Translations under genes and position numbers: made by a program
The notes under the pieces: generated by a model
What the model saw: the letters and a program-made list of their open reading frames with translations, nothing else
Database searches by the model: none
Told to the model about the DNA's origin: nothing
From: Chromobotia macracanthus
Taxonomy: Eukaryota; Chordata; Actinopteri; Cypriniformes; Botiidae
Direction: 5' to 3'
DNA: 64,000 nt
NCBI GenBank assembly: GCA_036877525.1
Contig: JAZGTH010000019.1
Location: 470,001-534,000, forward strand
In this document: positions 25,254 to 37,499 of the stretch, piece after piece
How the letters are laid out: each line of letters begins with the position of its first letter
Position numbering within the stretch: position 1 is the stretch's first letter

Positions 25254-25865
25254 TGTCAGGTACGGGAGAAACGAACCCAGTCGCAGACAGCGTTAAACTG
25301 AAAATGTCTTTAACCAAAACAAGAACCCACGAGGGAGCAAAACGATAACCAAACACAGGCTTAAAACTGAACTCAAGATTTCCCAAAAAACGGAGCAAAA
25401 AACGAAACCAAAAACCGGAAAACCAGTAAATGGAAAAACACGACTAGACAGAGACTCGGTAAACTTGACAAGACTAGTAAAGAAAATCACAAAGTTACAA
25501 AACACAAAGTTGCACATTACCAAAACGAACCGACACAAGACAGAGCACACGGGGGCATTAAATAGTACAAAGACAACGATTAACAGGTGCGCGAAATCAG
25601 CGCAGACTAGACAAGAGAACAAGGGGGCGGGGCCAAGACGCAAGACCGGAGAGCACATGGCGAATGTAAACAAAACAGAGGCCATGTGCTTCCACACAAG
25701 ACGAGGACCCAGAGAATGAGTTCAGATCCCGACTCCAAGAAACAAGAACCAAGACTAAAAGGAGTCAGGATCCAAACAGCACGCTCTGACACTAAACACA
25801 GGGCATGTCAGGATCCTGGCAAGATAATCAAGAAATACTCAGAGCAGGAAGCCAGGACCCTGACA
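25254..25865 (-). mobile_element. Solo LTR nested in a Tc1-type element, 6-bp target duplication
   Basis: A 612-bp unit starts TGTCAGGTACGG and ends CCAGGACCCTGACA (TG...CA ends) between identical CAAATC hexamers (25248-25253 and 25866-25871). It is GC-richer than its surroundings. Its plus-strand start (GAACCCAGTCGCAGACAG) is shared with the fragment at 61898-62065, which carries an AATAAA signal on the minus strand, so I orient both as minus-strand LTRs. The 134-codon frame inside it (25293-25697) has no retroviral domain and is not a gene. Confidence 0.78.
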
Positions 25866-25926
25866 CAAATCATCTATTTCACAAACACTTTTTAATTGTA
25901 GTTTTCTAATAACAAAATTTACAATT
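25866..25926 (+). mobile_element. Tc1-type miniature element, continuation after the LTR
   Basis: After the duplicated CAAATC, the sequence ATCTATTTC...TTGTAGTTTTCTAATAACA lines up with CCATCCATTTCT...TTGTAGTTTTCTAATGACA in the second copy (44371-44413). This shows that the LTR split one element. The match fades near 25926, where a palindrome begins, so the 3' terminal repeat is lost here. Confidence 0.72.
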
Positions 25927-25957
25927 CACAATTTTTTACAATTGTGAATTGTAAATT
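25916..25957. repeat. Perfect 18-bp inverted repeat, 6-nt loop
   Basis: AATTTACAATTCACAATT at 25916-25933 is followed after six bases by its exact reverse complement at 25940-25957. A third partial copy (ATTTACAATTC) follows at 25961-25971. It sits at the point where the split Tc1-type element stops matching its relative, which suggests a rearrangement point. Confidence 0.85.
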
Positions 25958-25971
25958 GGGATTTACAATTC

Positions 25972-28429
25972 TAGCCTCTTCCCAAAACAACTTGATCTTG
26001 ACTCTCCCTTTCTCATTTCTTCTGACAGGTCCACTTCAGTTATAAAAGCTGATATGATATTCTATAGCTGCAGCCCACAGCTTGTGGTCAGCTCTCAGCA
26101 GTCATTGATGTCATGTCTGATACATCATGGGCTTTCCAGTGAAGACATTGAAATAGTTATGTGGCTGTGGGATGCAGCTAGATTAAATGTGTAAATATGT
26201 TTGGGGTCAGCAGGCACTAGACAGATCTTTGCTTATAGACTGAGAAGAAGTAGACAGTAAGGCGAAACACAGATGCAGTGAAGATGTCAGAGAATTTGAA
26301 ACAAAGTTTGAGACAAAGTTTATCAAATGGTAACATGGGAAATGTTGACGCTGGTTGAGGCAAATGTAATAAAATAATCAGAGAGGTGGAAGAATGGTCT
26401 AGAGTGCCTTCTTTGATGCAGAGACTAGGAAGTCATCTACGTTCAGTACATTCAGTAAATGAGCAACACTTGATTGTTACCTCATAAATAAAAACATGTT
26501 TATTATTATTTAAATAACTTGTAACATTAGATTTATCCAGTCTTAAAACCCAACAATAATTTAAACCCTGAAGAGATTCATGTTTATTATTTTTAGTTAT
26601 TATTTACATTTGGGGATTTGACTAATTCTTTTAATCAAGGTGACTTGCAGTGCACTTAATGTCTTCATTGTATCAGTATGAATGTTTTTTGGGAATTGTG
26701 TCAATACTTAAATGTTATGTTACTCTCAGACAAAAGCTGAAAATATGTTTCCTTATGCTTCGGTTGGCAAGATAAAACTACTGGTATAAGATTACATTTT
26801 TAAAAACACTACTTTGTAAAGATTTTCAGAATAGTGAGTAAATAGGGGCAGGGGTCTTACTCGCGTCACACTTATGTGGGTCCTCAGCTGCCATAGGATA
26901 GAATTAATTTGCTGCCCTAAGGCAACAACCTTCATCTGTTCTGGGAGCTTGAAGGCCTGGAGAAATGAGCACCCCTGGTCTTTGATCTAAGTCTCTCGTG
27001 CGTGATTGCATTTCTGCAATCTGAAGCATTTAGGAACACTCTGCAATTTCCACTATAGCCACAGCAGCACAGTGCATCAGCCACTGCTTGGTAATTTTGC
27101 CTTTCAAGCATCACAGATTACATAACAGCTTCCCTTTTTAAATGACACATTCAATTACAGCTGAAATAATTAATAATAATATTATTATCAATAATACCAT
27201 AGATTAAAACAAAACTGCTTTGTATTTGACAGAAGCCTTAGTAATGGAAGTAGTTCTCCAGAAAATTCCTTAACAAGTTTGTGTTCCTGTGGTCATGTGG
27301 TCATGGCCGTATCCACCACTCTGAGGTCCGGTCCTCAGTATTTCAGTTGAAAAAAAAATTGTGAAATTATCGTCTAAAAAGCCGTACTGTATTTTGGTTC
27401 TGCCAATATTTTAGAAAAATGTCGGGATAATTGATCTCTTATCTGGTTAGCGATGGGAGTTACCGGCCAAGCAAATGATGGAATGTGTGCTAGGGGAGTT
27501 ACTGCTCACAGACACTGAGCATGAATTTCAGCACAGCACTTCCTGCTGAGAAAGCACAATGTAAGTACAAATTTTTTTTTTGTATGAAAATGTTAAATGA
27601 CTCAAAGTAATATCCCTGATGCAAACTACAAAACAGTTTTGAATTAAAAATCATTTGTGTGATTCATGTGAAGTAATTTATAATTATTCATGTGACGAGA
27701 TAAGACAAATTAATAAAACATTACTAATGAATATAAAAATAAGAAAATGATTCATTAAACTCAAAGAGGGAGGTATGATCCTAGACCTCTGCTATTCAAT
27801 TGTGCTGTGATTAGCCTATTAAAATAAAAATATTATATACAATTAGCTTAAATGCATTAATTTACAATAAATTCTAATTCTTTAATATTCGTTATTTATT
27901 CATCATTTTTTGTCTCTGTTTTTACAAGCAACCCCCAAGTATCTGCAACTTTTTCTCTTTTGATATGTCCATGTCTGGTCTGTGTTTAAAGAATTAAAGC
28001 AATAAAGTTCACCAAAGTAAAGGGATAGGCATTCCAAACCCAAATACTACTTTTTCATGTAACACAGAAGATTGTTTTAGGAAGAAGATTGACAATAGAA
28101 GAAGGCAGACATGGTTTTAGCTTGTATTAACACATTTTTGTCCTTACAAAGTCTTAAGATGCATATATGTAGATCAGGAAAGTCTTTCTCCTTTAGAGGG
28201 CTTGCACCCAAATCCCCTAGCAAAACCTCAGTATTTCTAAAATCCTGCGTAGGACCCTGTTTATGGTCATCCTCATTACCAAAGTATAATGCTGAACGCG
28301 ATGCAAAATCCAACTGATCTCAGTTAATCAGCTGAGCAGCTTTTTTTAACAGCTATAGATGACCGCAGATGGTAAAAGTGGGATAGAGTGAAACTATTGG
28401 TTGTAGGCATTGCAAATTTCATTCAGTGC
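25972..28429. other. Gene-free stretch upstream of the neuroligin gene
   Basis: No real gene is visible. A weak SINE-tail copy lies at about 26602-26690. The short overlapping frames at 28077-28317 on both strands have no recognisable domain. Confidence 0.5.
26602..26690 (-). repeat. Diverged SINE tail
   Basis: TTATTTACATTTGGGGATTT, followed by a GACTTGCAGTGCACTTAATG segment, resembles the tail part of the tRNA-derived SINE found intact at 53896-54046, but with many changes and no tRNA-like head. Confidence 0.5.
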
Positions 28430-28600
28430 AGTCCAATAGCAAGTGGAGAGAGATAGAGAGAGAAAGAGATAGAGAGGCGCCTGGTACAGTCTTTTCCAGT
28501 CCGTGCTGCATCTTTCTCTTTCTATGGAGACAATCATATTCTCGACAATTTACTGTTCCTCCGCTCTGATTTCAATAAATTACGTTTATCTATGTGGGTC
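28430..28600 (+). promoter_or_regulatory. nlgn4x: Possible promoter region of the neuroligin gene
   Basis: A GA-rich tract (28445-28475) is followed by a pyrimidine-rich segment and by the start of a zone about 1.4 kb long with far more CpG dinucleotides than the rest of the window (for example GCGCCGCGTACACG at 28870-28883). No clear TATA box is positioned to define a start. This is inferred from base composition and from its place 5' of the first coding exon. Confidence 0.3.
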
Positions 28601-28796
28601 ATTTACATCAGATGTGTTACGGCGTCTCTGCTGAACAGTACCTGGTGTGTCACCTCTCTTTCGGACGGCAGCATCTCGTTGGATTTTAACAGAGGCAGAT
28701 CGGAGTTTTGTTCCCTAGTGAGGCACATACATTTTCACCATACCTCAGGAAGTCAGGGCGGCTGGACAGAAGCCGTACAATGAAGATACTGCAAAG
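28500..28796 (+). other. nlgn4x: Candidate non-coding first exon (5' UTR) of neuroligin 4
   Basis: Neuroligin genes normally have one or more untranslated leader exons upstream of the exon with the start codon. The first coding exon here has an acceptor in its own 5' UTR (33708), so an upstream exon is required. A good donor, GCAAAG followed by GTATGA, occurs at 28797 at the end of a CpG-enriched block. The left edge is a guess. Another donor-like site (CAGGTAACA near 29500) is an alternative. Confidence 0.35.
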
Positions 28797-31700
28797 GTAT
28801 GACACATAAGCAGCCATGGAAGTCAAAGTATCTCTGTTTTGTGCTTATAGAGAGTTGTACTGTGTGTATAGCGCCGCGTACACGTTTATCTCAGTTGGTT
28901 CCCATAATTTCTCTTCCTCTCTCTCTGAAAGCACTGCCATTAGTCAGTCATCTGACTAATGATGCAAAGGTTTTAATTTGATTATTTAATACGCTAGGAC
29001 TGCGTGCGCTGATTTGCATAAAAAGTGATAGAGCCTACAACCTGTTTTCAATATCTTCTAGATGAAATGTACATGTAGGCAACATTTGTTTTAAAATCGA
29101 AATGATTAATATGTTTGATCAAAACCTTTTAGTCTGCGTTGTAGTATTAGTATCCCTTTAAACATTTCGAGATGAAACGCAAGTGCACAGCATGAAAGAT
29201 TTCCGCAGTTGGAAATTTTAGATGAGGGAACCTTTTCTTCAAGAGAATCGTGTGGTAGAAGTGCTTCTGTGATCTCTACTTACCTGTGGCTAGCCAAAGC
29301 TTTGATAAATTGACCACATTTCTCCGTACAGTGTTGTAGTTATGCTTGTTTCCCATCGTACTACTGATAACCGAGGTGCATATATATATGTGTATTCGGT
29401 CACCCAGCTCTTACATATGTGGTAGCAGTAAATCTATAGACACTTCATTTCTCAAGAGCCATAAATTTGTTGGCAAAGAGCTAAGGACTGATGAACGTCA
29501 GGTAACATAGCACCGGCAACATATAAAACACCAAAATGGGGAAAACTTTTAAAGTGTACTCATATTTAAAGATTACTTTTCAGATATGCCGTATTTTGTA
29601 GGTTTTCCATCGCTTAGCTTTGGTTTTGGCAATTCTCACGAAATGATGCGATGAGCCCGGACTTTCATCACATGGACCACAATTTAAACACAAGCTAATA
29701 CAGCGGTAAACCACAAGGTGGTACTGTGGACATCTCCTGCATACTGTACGTGCACGTTTTAGCAATGGTGTGAGGTGGGGAGATTGGGCCGCCTCTCGAA
29801 CATTAGCATTGTGCGGAATTTTAACATCCGTTTCTCTGAGGATACGCAGGAACTGCATGAGTATTCATGTCTGTTCAGGCTGGTCAGATGTGTTCGCTGA
29901 ATCATGCGTGTTAAGGTGGTGTAACTTCAAAACATAGGACTGATTGATAGTTTTGTTTTGCAGTTATGTCCACAGTGTCTTCAGCTTTTGCAGCTTTTTT
30001 TATTTAAACTTTATTGAAGATTGTGGTGGTACTGCTGTGAAATAGGCCCTGGACACATAATGAAAATAAGAAAATAGTGTTGGACATACTTTTATGTTTT
30101 GTCTAGTGAAAATGCAAACATGTTTTGGTTGTAATTCATAGTTCGTTTAACTGCGCAAACGCCCCAATAGGACTTTAAGTGCAGAATGAACTGGGAATAT
30201 ATTTTATTCAAAATAGGCTCTCTTTCGAACAACATTAACTGAACTACTGCAGTTTAGAGGTGGGGCTCAATTTGGAATCTGCTTTATTCTGTGCTCTTGC
30301 TTGCTTGGAATAAATTTTCACTCTCTTTGCTCTCTGAGGTTCCTGTCCTCATGCAGTCAATTGCCAGAAAGATGGAGGGAGAGAATATCGCTACAAAAAA
30401 ACAAATTCGATTTGACTTGCCTGCCCTGGCGCCATGTTGAATAAGTCAAAGCACGTGCATTTGCAGCGGAATCGCATCACGTTTATCCGAAGTTCAATGA
30501 AAGGTCACTATGACTTCTCTGCTTTTTCTTTGCTCTTTTGTCAATTGCTTTGACTAAATCAATACTGTCCCTTTTGCGTCATATATCGGTCTTGTGTTAG
30601 AGCCTCATTTAAGCAGATATTTTTTATAATTAAAATGCAGAGGAAGACCCAGCACATTCATTGAAATTCATGCAAGTTATTGTCAGATATTACACAGGCA
30701 CAAAATGCTGTTTTCTGTTCTTTTAGTCTCCTTGGTCTCATCATAAACTGTTTTTCTTTAGTTGTTGTACTCTCTCACAATATGAGATGTTTGTGTATGT
30801 ATAACCCAACCACTTCTGTTTTTGGCACAGGCCAAACATTTTGTGTTTGTGAGATAATGCCTTTATAAAGACACAAAAGCACACCCAAATACATTTAGCC
30901 AACATTTAAGAGATGTTTTGTACATATTTTGATGTGCAATAGCATATTTGATTAATAAAATTCACTAAACTAGGAGAATTTACATATTTGTTAGTAGATA
31001 TTTACAAATAAATGTACCGCACTGACTAAATTGCATCTTAAGTCTTATCAGTGTTGTGTTTTTATGGACAACTAAAAAGATTCTTTGTTCTTCTTCATTG
31101 TATTAAGGTATTTAATAAGAACATGTCTCTGTACTGAAGAGTTAAACATCACTTAAACATTACGGAACAAATCCCTCTTGGCTGGTCTAGCTAGGCAGCA
31201 GTTACAGGATGCATGGAAGCTGGTGGATGTTACATAGCTTTCTTTTATGCACTAAAAAATGAAATTGCTTATCAGACATTCAGGCCCATCTGCCTCAGAG
31301 GACAAAGATGTACGTGAGAGAGATTTTGAAATACCCATCCCAATTCTATGATGTTTGATGATCATAATCAGCAAAAGAGAGCTAATGTCAACTTACAACT
31401 AAAAATCAGTACCTGTTAGATCACTGTAAAGCTTCTGGTGCATGAAGCTGTCATTCCTAATTTTTAACCAAGTCTATATAAATGTTATTAATTTTAAGTT
31501 CTCTCACTGATTTTGTTTTTATTTCATAATGAAGTTGTTGCAGTGTGCACACAGCACAGCAGAGGCTTTGATATCAGAGGTAAATGATAGTTTTAATTTG
31601 AAAGAAGGGAGGACTTAAAAACCCTAGGGTGTCAGAGGATGGGCCTTTCTCAGACCAACAATAAAGTTATTTTAAAGCGTGTTATGTGTACTGGGATACA

Positions 31701-33708
31701 AGCCTTATTAAAGTTTTATTCCTTAATAAAAGGTGCAATCTTAGAGAAATATCACCTTTCACACACTTTTAATATTTATCAACTTTTGATAAATATTTTA
31801 AATATTTATCAAAATAATATTTTCAGTCATTTACTTTGTCATGGGATGTCTTCCGTATTTGCAGAATATAGACAAACAAAACTTTCTTTTTCTTTGATTT
31901 TTCTTGTGACTGTTAATGCTTTAAATGCTGCACTGTCACATTTTGTTATAAAGTAAAGATAACTAATAATTTGTAATTTAGCATTGCTCAACACCAATTT
32001 AAGTTAATGTGAGTGTATTATGTCCTTACTGCTTTGTTTGCGCAACTATTTACCATTGCTTTGCAATATTATGAAATGTTATCAATCTTAGATTCTTAAA
32101 ATGGTTATTAAGAAGGCTTTTGAACGTTACGCTTTAGATCTAAGAAAGTTGAAAGCTTTAATGCTGTGTCACAGATCTAGCATTGGCCTTTATTAATGCT
32201 CTTGTTTGATTTAGATTAGACTTTGAATAAGAGGTACAGGTCTAAGAACAGTGCTTGGAGGATGCTTCCCTGTTCTGCTCTCACTGACAAAGCTATTAAT
32301 GGAGAGATCAGAGAGAATGAGAGAACTCATCGCTATTATATTTACTCTGGACTCAGGTTATTAAAGTTGCCCTACAGAGGCTCCAACATGTCCAGTTCAC
32401 TAATTTGAGAAACGTGCATGATCAGTACATGTGAATAACTGTTTATGAATTTAAACAAATCAGGGCAATGGTTTTGTGTGATTAAACTTCAAGAGTAACA
32501 AAAGCACCAACTGAGGATTACAAGAGGATCTTCGTGAACATTCCTCCTCATTTTCATACCCACTCTCTTCCTACCCTTGTGTGTGGATGAAATACATGAA
32601 GCATGTATTATTCAAATTCTCACCAAGGATAGAAATTCTTGTGCATAATCTGCTTTCATCTTTGTCTGGCTTTTCTGTTTCTCATTCATTTGGAAAGATG
32701 ATCATTTGTTCAGAATAAATAAATGTGACGCAGATGTTGTTTTACCACTCGCATATATTTAAATTAGAAGCAAATTTATATTAATGTCTATCCCGATATA
32801 TGTCTCTTAAGACAATTTATGTTGAATGCTTCTGATTTATTCTAGGGGATCTGCCTGGAAAGATTCCTGAAAACACTGGAAACATTTCCACAGTGAGAGG
32901 CATCTCTCACAGTGAGAGGCAATTTCTTTGTAATTACATGACGGGTTGCCTATTGCTAAATTTCAAAAATTGTAATTGAACAACAGACCACAGTCAAATG
33001 ACTGTGATGGACAAATCTGTATCATATCTGTAGATGACTCAATGATCAGTGACATGATGAATTCTGAGTGTGTTCTGTGTCTTGCTATCTTTCTCAGACT
33101 ATTACTCATGACTCTGATAACTATACATTCAGGGTTCAGGCAGCAGCCTTGTAATTTTACAATAATAAGTAATGGCTTTCATTACAAGACCAAGATAATG
33201 AAAACTGTTCGAAATTGGCAATTTTGTTCACTAGGTGAAGGGAGTGAAAAAGGAATATATAGAGCAAATTTCAGTCAGCTCTATATTGTTTCAGTGATAC
33301 AGTAGATAGACAGTTTCCAGGCCAATAGATCAATAAACATTCTCAGCATACTTATTCAGTAGAACTAACCTTGTGAAAGGATATACTACATTTTGTGTAT
33401 AGACTGCACCATTATGTGTGCAGTTTTTGAGCCTATCAATTTACCAGACCACTTATAATTTGTGGATCAGTCAATGTGGACATAGAGTCATTTTTCAAAA
33501 CAGTCTGTGTTTGAATCCCGAGTTTGTAGCAGTGTCTCAGTGTTATTGTTTATGTGCTGAGTATGTTTTCTCTCTTTTAATGCCTGGTCACCTTCGTTGC
33601 CACCTAACGCAATTCAAAGTTTGCAAGTACATTAAGGAGAATGTAATTGCTCTGTTTTTGTCCATGACAGTGAATGTGAATTTAAACAGGCTGTTTTCCT
33701 TCCTGCAG
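28797..33708 (+). other. nlgn4x: Probable intron 1 of neuroligin 4 (5' UTR intron)
   Basis: This lies between the candidate leader exon and the acceptor TTTTCCTTCCTGCAG (ending 33708). The first part (to about 29950) stays CpG-enriched and may hold promoter-proximal elements. The remainder is AT-rich. Reading frames of up to 109 codons (29580-29858, 31639-31956, 32976-33305) lack domains and are judged accidental. I see no mobile element. Confidence 0.4.
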
Positions 33709-34002
33709 GCAAATCCATAAAGAAGGAATTGAAAGGGAGAAATAGTTACATCAGAGGACTGCCGAGGAGAAAGAACCACATTTTGCTCCTTGTCAGAAGG
33801 AATAGCACTTAAAAACAACACAAAAGTACAGCAGAGAACCAGAATTGCACTCATGGCATGGGGAGATGCATTGATTGTTGACCTGATTGGTGGGTGTGCT
33901 GTTCATAGTTTTATCATTAAAGCCTGAAGGCTGGGTTTCACCTTGGCTGGGGGAGAAGGAGTAGGTACTGAAATTCAACTCTCTGCCAACTGCAGCTGGA
34001 CC
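33709..34002 (+). other. nlgn4x: 5' UTR part of the first coding exon, with short upstream ORFs
   Basis: A strong polypyrimidine tract and CAG acceptor precede 33709. Before the main start there are at least three upstream ATGs: 33853 (24 codons, ending at the TGA 33925-33927, same frame as the main ORF), 33858 (7 codons) and 33866 (2 codons). The in-frame TGA at 33925 closes the frame, so the first in-frame ATG after it, at 34003, is the main start. Confidence 0.75.
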
Positions 34003-34465
34003 ATGTCACGGCTCGGTGGAACCCCATGGATACCTCTCACCGTGGTTCATTCACTGCCTACTCTACCCCTTTTTACGTGGAATGTGCTCACAGCTGCTTG
34101 GGTGGCCATAGCATGGGCACAGCAGCACCCAATTGTCACAACAAACTACGGCAAGCTGAGAGGCTTGAAAACAGCTCTACCCAATGAGATTCTAGGGCCT
34201 GTGGAACAGTATCTGGGGATTCCTTATGCCCTTCCACCCACAGGAGAGAGAAGGTTTCAGCCCCCTGAGCCGCCCATGTCCTGGCCAGGGATTCGAAATG
34301 CCACACAGTTTCCTCCTGTTTGTCCTCAGTTTCTGGAAGACCGTTTTTTACTCAATGATATGTTACCTGTATGGTTCACAGCCAATTTGGATACTGTGGT
34401 AACTTACGTACAAGATCAAAGTGAAGACTGCCTCTACTTAAACATTTACGTACCTACAGAGGATG
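34003..34465 (+). CDS. nlgn4x: Neuroligin 4, first coding exon (signal peptide and start of esterase-like domain)
   Basis: This exon encodes the first 154 residues of a postsynaptic adhesion protein that binds presynaptic neurexins. Residues 1-39 form a signal peptide, with a hydrophobic stretch at about 21-39 and likely cleavage after AWA. The mature part opens with PIVTTNYGKLRG and the family blocks PNEILGPVEQYLG, GERRFQPPEPP, DMLPVWFTANLD and QSEDCLYLNIYVPTED. Cys107 and Cys143 fit the first conserved disulfide, and Asn99 (NAT) is an N-glycosylation site. The MSR start, EQYLG rather than VQFLG, and the LLNDMLP and TYVQDQ segments favour neuroligin 4 over 1, 2 or 3. The start at 34003 has A at -3, and an in-frame stop lies upstream at 33925. 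The exon ends in phase 1 at a GTAAGT donor (34466). The region is intact, with no frameshift. Whether it is the a or b teleost copy is not resolved. Confidence 0.97.
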
Positions 34466-35909
34466 GTAAGTTGTTTATTTTCCCAGAAACTGTAATGTGA
34501 TGTGTGATGTATGCAAGTTTCATCATCAGTTTGTTTATAGGTTATAAAGATAACACTTTTTGTTGAGATAGCTTATCTTCATTTGCTTTCAGCAGCACAA
34601 TTTGCTTAGTTGTCATTAACAAAAAAGGTCATTATCTGATATAGAAATAGTAAGACTTTCTCGTTCTAATAAACTCAGAATCCCCTGAATTTGTCAAGGC
34701 TTTCTGCCTAGTTGCTGCAAGCAGGATATTGTTAACACAAGATTGAAACCAGATTTGACCATTTTTGTTTGCAAGTTACAGTTAGGTTACTGGGTCATTA
34801 ATCAGTTTGTCCAATTTTTACCTTAAGCATACAGTCCAGAGACTTAATTTCTTATTTTTGCTGAAATAATTGAAAAAGAAGGAAATGCTACTTAGTACAA
34901 TGACCTGCAACTTTATTTATAAATATAGCTATTGATAAATACATTAGAATTATTTATTTATATTGTACTGACCAATAATCCCGTTAATTACTTTTATGGA
35001 GTCAGCTAGTTAAGTTTAAACCACTAGATACCACATTCACTGACCAGAAATAGAAGTTATTCTTCTGTGGCTGAATAAATAATAAGTTGTTCTGTTGTCC
35101 CATAGTATTCTGACAAGTCACAGTTTGGCTTAAATAAAAGTCCCTCTTATGATTTTAAAATTCAGGCCTGTTTTGTGCCTCACTGAAGATGGTCATCCCC
35201 TGTTAGTTTTCAGTCTCCAACAGCCCATCATGCTTCAGCTCTCTGAATTGCCCTTTTCAAAATCTTGCTCTTGGACTTGCTCTGCAGTTGTGTTTCTCTT
35301 GAAGCAGAATGACAGATATGAAAGCCCTTTAGTTCAAAGACAAAATAAAAAGCAATAGCATGATGTTCAAGGTTAGAATGAAAACCGGGATCAACCACTC
35401 CTGATCTTCAGTTGGCTCAGAAAAAAATAGGTTAGTGAAAAAAAATTCTCTTTGTCTGTTAGTGACGGAGTCAACATTATTTCTCAGAGCTCTTACGGAA
35501 AAGGCTGTGGAGGTGGCATCCTGTTTTGCTGTAAATTAATCACAATCAATGCCTCAGCCTAAAGGGATGGTCTGGATGTAGAGACAATGCAGGCTCCCCT
35601 CCACTCTGTAATTGGGAAAGCTAGTTACTTTTATTTTCAATGGACTATTCAAAAAGCCCATTCAGTAAAAAAAGAAAGAGATTGAAAAGAGGCAGTCATG
35701 ACAAATCAGTGCTTGTTACCTTCATTGTCTGTCTCAATGGATGGACTTCTTTAACATAGCATCTAAAAATCCAGTCTTGTTTTATTGATAATTGAGATCT
35801 ACACATAGGGTCCAAAATGGGAAACTGACACCTGTGATCATGTAATTACTCCTATTCTTGACTGGGAAATGGTTTATATGGTGAATGGAGAATCTTTAGA
35901 AATAGCATA

Positions 35910-35913
<4 letters not shown>

Positions 35914-35974
<61 letters not shown>

Positions 35975-35980
35975 CACACT
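35914..35980. repeat. (CT)n(CA)n compound microsatellite
   Basis: About 20 CT units (35914-35953) are followed directly by about 13 CA units with one G interruption (to 35980). It lies in intron 2 of the neuroligin gene and is likely to vary in length between individuals. Confidence 0.95.
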
Positions 35981-36329
35981 TTCTTTATTTTTAAGTTAAA
36001 TTCTGTATAGACATTATATACATGTATACATTATATACATACAATGTATATATATTAAAGATAAAAACATGTCCATCATTATTTCAAAGATGTTTAAAAG
36101 GATGTCACTCACAGAACAGAAAGTATAATTAGTAAATTGTACAATATTACAATATAATGAACACATATTTGTGTGTAAGAAAGAGAACACAGTTTAGCCT
36201 CTAGGCTAAGTCTTGTTAACCTTTGTTACAACCTTTATATCACAATTAGGTTTTATTGTGTTTACTTACTGAGCAGCTATTACAAAAATCTGTTTAATAA
36301 TTCACAACTCACAGAAAGTCTAATTTAAA

Positions 36330-36450
36330 GGGGTTGTTTACCCAAGAATAAAAATTCTGTCATAATTTATCCTTGTGTTGTTATCATAAACTAGTAACAC
36401 ATTATTTTTTGTGAAACACCAGAGGAAGTTGAACAAATTTGATTGTGATT
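36330..36450. repeat. Partial copy of palindromic fish MITE-like element
   Basis: The segment GGGGTTGTTTACCCAAGAAT followed by AAAAATTCTGTCATAATTTA matches one end of the family seen at 47558-47872. The other end is not clear. Confidence 0.6.
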
Positions 36451-37499
36451 TCTCCCTACAATGAAAAAAGTAATTTAATTGAACTAATTTTAAAAAAATT
36501 CCCGGTCATTGAACTGCCATTCAAGCTGGCAAGGGCTTCACTTTTGCATCAGTGAGGTCGATAACGGTTTTATAGTTTGGAGTGCAAATGTTGGTTGACC
36601 CAGATTTATGTACTATATATTTGACAAGTGAATTCAATTAGAAATTGCAAACAATTGGTAACACAATTATTTGATGACTATGAGGGGGTTCATGGTGGAG
36701 AAAGAAAGATCAAAAGATAAATTATTTATATCAATTATTATCAGTTGTGAAGTTTTCTAAGTAAAATCTAATGCACCTGCTAGCTTGTTGATTTAGGATT
36801 GGAGTAAGGGTTAAATTGAGACAATTAGGCTACATGATGCATTAAATATATCTTAAGCCTATATCTATACTATCTTTCAAACAGTGTGGGGTATGTTTTG
36901 GGTGTTTAAGTTGTCTGAACACCCAGCTCACCACCATTTTCAGTGGACTCTAAACGGATTTGGAGCCAGATTTGTATGAATGTCTATGCATTATATAACA
37001 TTTTCAAACCATTACCATTTGCTTTAAAGAAATAGAACACAAACAGCTTTCAAGGTTATCTGCAGACTTTCTAATTGAGGCATTTGTAACTGTGGCTGCT
37101 GAGATACCTATATGAATTATGAATTATACCTATATAACAATTAAAACTGATTGTACACTAAAGACAAGCTGATTAAAGTAGTTAAACATGAATAGGTAAT
37201 GTGAACTAAGTTCTAAATTGTTTGCAAAATATTTAGCACGATTTGTTTGCAGTTGCCACCTGGTTTGTTATTTACCATCTAATGCAACAGCATTAATACC
37301 TTTTTAAGTGTTAAACATGTTCAAATGTGTCTAAATAATTTTTATTTCTATTTTTATTTCTGTGTTTCTGAAACTGAAATGGTTCTTCTGGATTTTTATG
37401 CACAGCAGTCTGTAAAGTTTACAGAAATGGCAGAACCAGTGAATAGCAGTTCTGTAGGGGAAAATGCCTTGTTAATAAGAGGGGTCAGATGAGAATGGC

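Noticed and set aside
25293..25697. 134-codon minus-strand frame
   Set aside because: It lies wholly inside a solo LTR, which does not normally encode protein, and shows no known domain.
29580..29858. 92-codon minus-strand frame in the CpG-enriched zone
   Set aside because: It has several cysteines but no recognisable spacing or domain. High CpG content lowers stop frequency, so the frame is probably accidental.
33943..34002. Extension of the neuroligin frame upstream of the ATG at 34003
   Set aside because: It begins at a TTG, not an ATG, and is just open sequence after the in-frame TGA at 33925. The signal peptide begins at MSRLGG.
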